DNA from: Myxococcales bacterium
GTDB taxonomy: Bacteria > Myxococcota_A > UBA9160 > SMWR01
Assembly: GCA_022571825.1 (NCBI GenBank)
Contig: JACZXC010000167.1
Coordinates: forward strand, 1 to 6,718
Reading direction: 5' to 3'
DNA length: 6,718 nt
Shown: in pieces, positions 6,533-6,718 of the stretch
How the letters are laid out: each line of letters opens with the position of its first letter
How positions within the stretch are numbered: the first letter of the stretch is position 1
Made by a program: the position numbers and the translations under genes
The notes under the pieces: generated by a model
Databases searched by the model: none
The model's input: the letters and a program-made list of their open reading frames with translations, nothing else
What the model was told of the DNA's origin: nothing

Positions 6533-6718
6533 CGACGAAGATCGCCGTAGCTGACAGAACCTCGGCCCAACTGGTCGCGGCGGAGAGGAGGTTCCCGTTA
6601 CGAAAGGGGACGTACGTTATCGGGATATCGGTTGAGGATAGATTGGCAAGGGGAATGGCCACCGTCGCGTCCGTCAGCGCTGATCCGCCAATATCGGCAA
6701 TGTGCCCCAGTTCGATGA
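6480..6718 (-). CDS. queC: QueC (7-cyano-7-deazaguanine synthase) fragment, cut at both ends
   Basis: QueC converts 7-carboxy-7-deazaguanine to preQ0 with ATP and ammonia in queuosine and archaeosine synthesis. Read on the - strand from the window edge, about 80 residues match the middle of the family: IGGSALTD, the segment PITYVPFRNGNLLSAATSWA, AEVLSA, AIFVGAVEADSSGYPDCR and RDFF. The PP-loop N-terminus lies beyond the window. Immediately after RDFF the frame leaves QueC, where the family continues with an AF-type helix and then the C-terminal Cys cluster for zinc. The frame instead runs through cheA as shadow sequence to a stop at 6138. GC by hand count is about 60%, below the rest of the window. 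No zinc-site cysteines follow, so the piece cannot encode a working enzyme as joined. Confidence 0.85.

Noticed and set aside
6138..6718. A QueC protein with a novel Pro/Arg-rich C-terminal domain
   Set aside because: The part after 6480 is an out-of-frame reading of cheA, whose correct frame encodes clear kinase domains, so the join is not a real fusion.

Overview
The window reads as a piece of a high-GC bacterial chromosome, probably a short contig cut at both ends. Base use is strongly GC-biased with GTG starts and tight gene packing. A bacterial GroEL, a CheA/CheC-type chemotaxis pair, LarB/LarC and a small histone-fold protein together fit a Gram-negative lineage of the broad 'Deltaproteobacteria'-like kind (Myxococcota, Bdellovibrionota, Desulfobacterota and relatives). 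That placement is inference; no rRNA or other decisive marker is present.

Layout. The left end (1-1480, + strand) is the 3' three-quarters or more of groEL, followed by a strong stem-loop terminator (1504-1535). groEL carries an in-frame 69-bp tandem duplication in its apical domain. Everything to the right is on the - strand, in transcription order from right to left: a 3'-truncated queC fragment (6718 to about 6480); a CheA histidine kinase lacking its 5' part (to 5291); a CheC/CheX-type CheY-P phosphatase (5294-4704, overlapping cheA by 4 bp); larB (4691-3942); larC (3859-2687); an alpha/beta-hydrolase carboxylesterase (2703-1879, overlapping larC by 17 bp); and a 72-residue histone-fold protein (1790-1572) that converges on groEL. 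No gap exceeds about 90 bp, so there is no large unexplained non-coding stretch.

How the genes work together. cheA and cheC are set up for translational coupling and act in one phosphorelay: the kinase phosphorylates CheY and the phosphatase dephosphorylates it. LarB and LarC are the first and last enzymes of the nickel-pincer nucleotide (NPN) cofactor pathway. LarE and the lactate racemase LarA are not in the window. The esterase is probably co-transcribed with larBC, but no metabolic link is visible. The histone gene appears to have its own promoter: a perfect TTGACA -35 box sits on the esterase stop codon, with a good -10, a hairpin near the 5' end of the mRNA and a strong Shine-Dalgarno.

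The points most worth attention are the bacterial histone, which keeps the archaeal DNA-binding residues but lacks two of the dimer-dimer interface residues; the groEL duplication; the abrupt out-of-frame queC/cheA junction near 6480, which coincides with a fall in GC and is either a rearrangement or an assembly chimera; and the duplicated palindrome in the larB-larC spacer, which holds the larC ribosome binding site in its loop.
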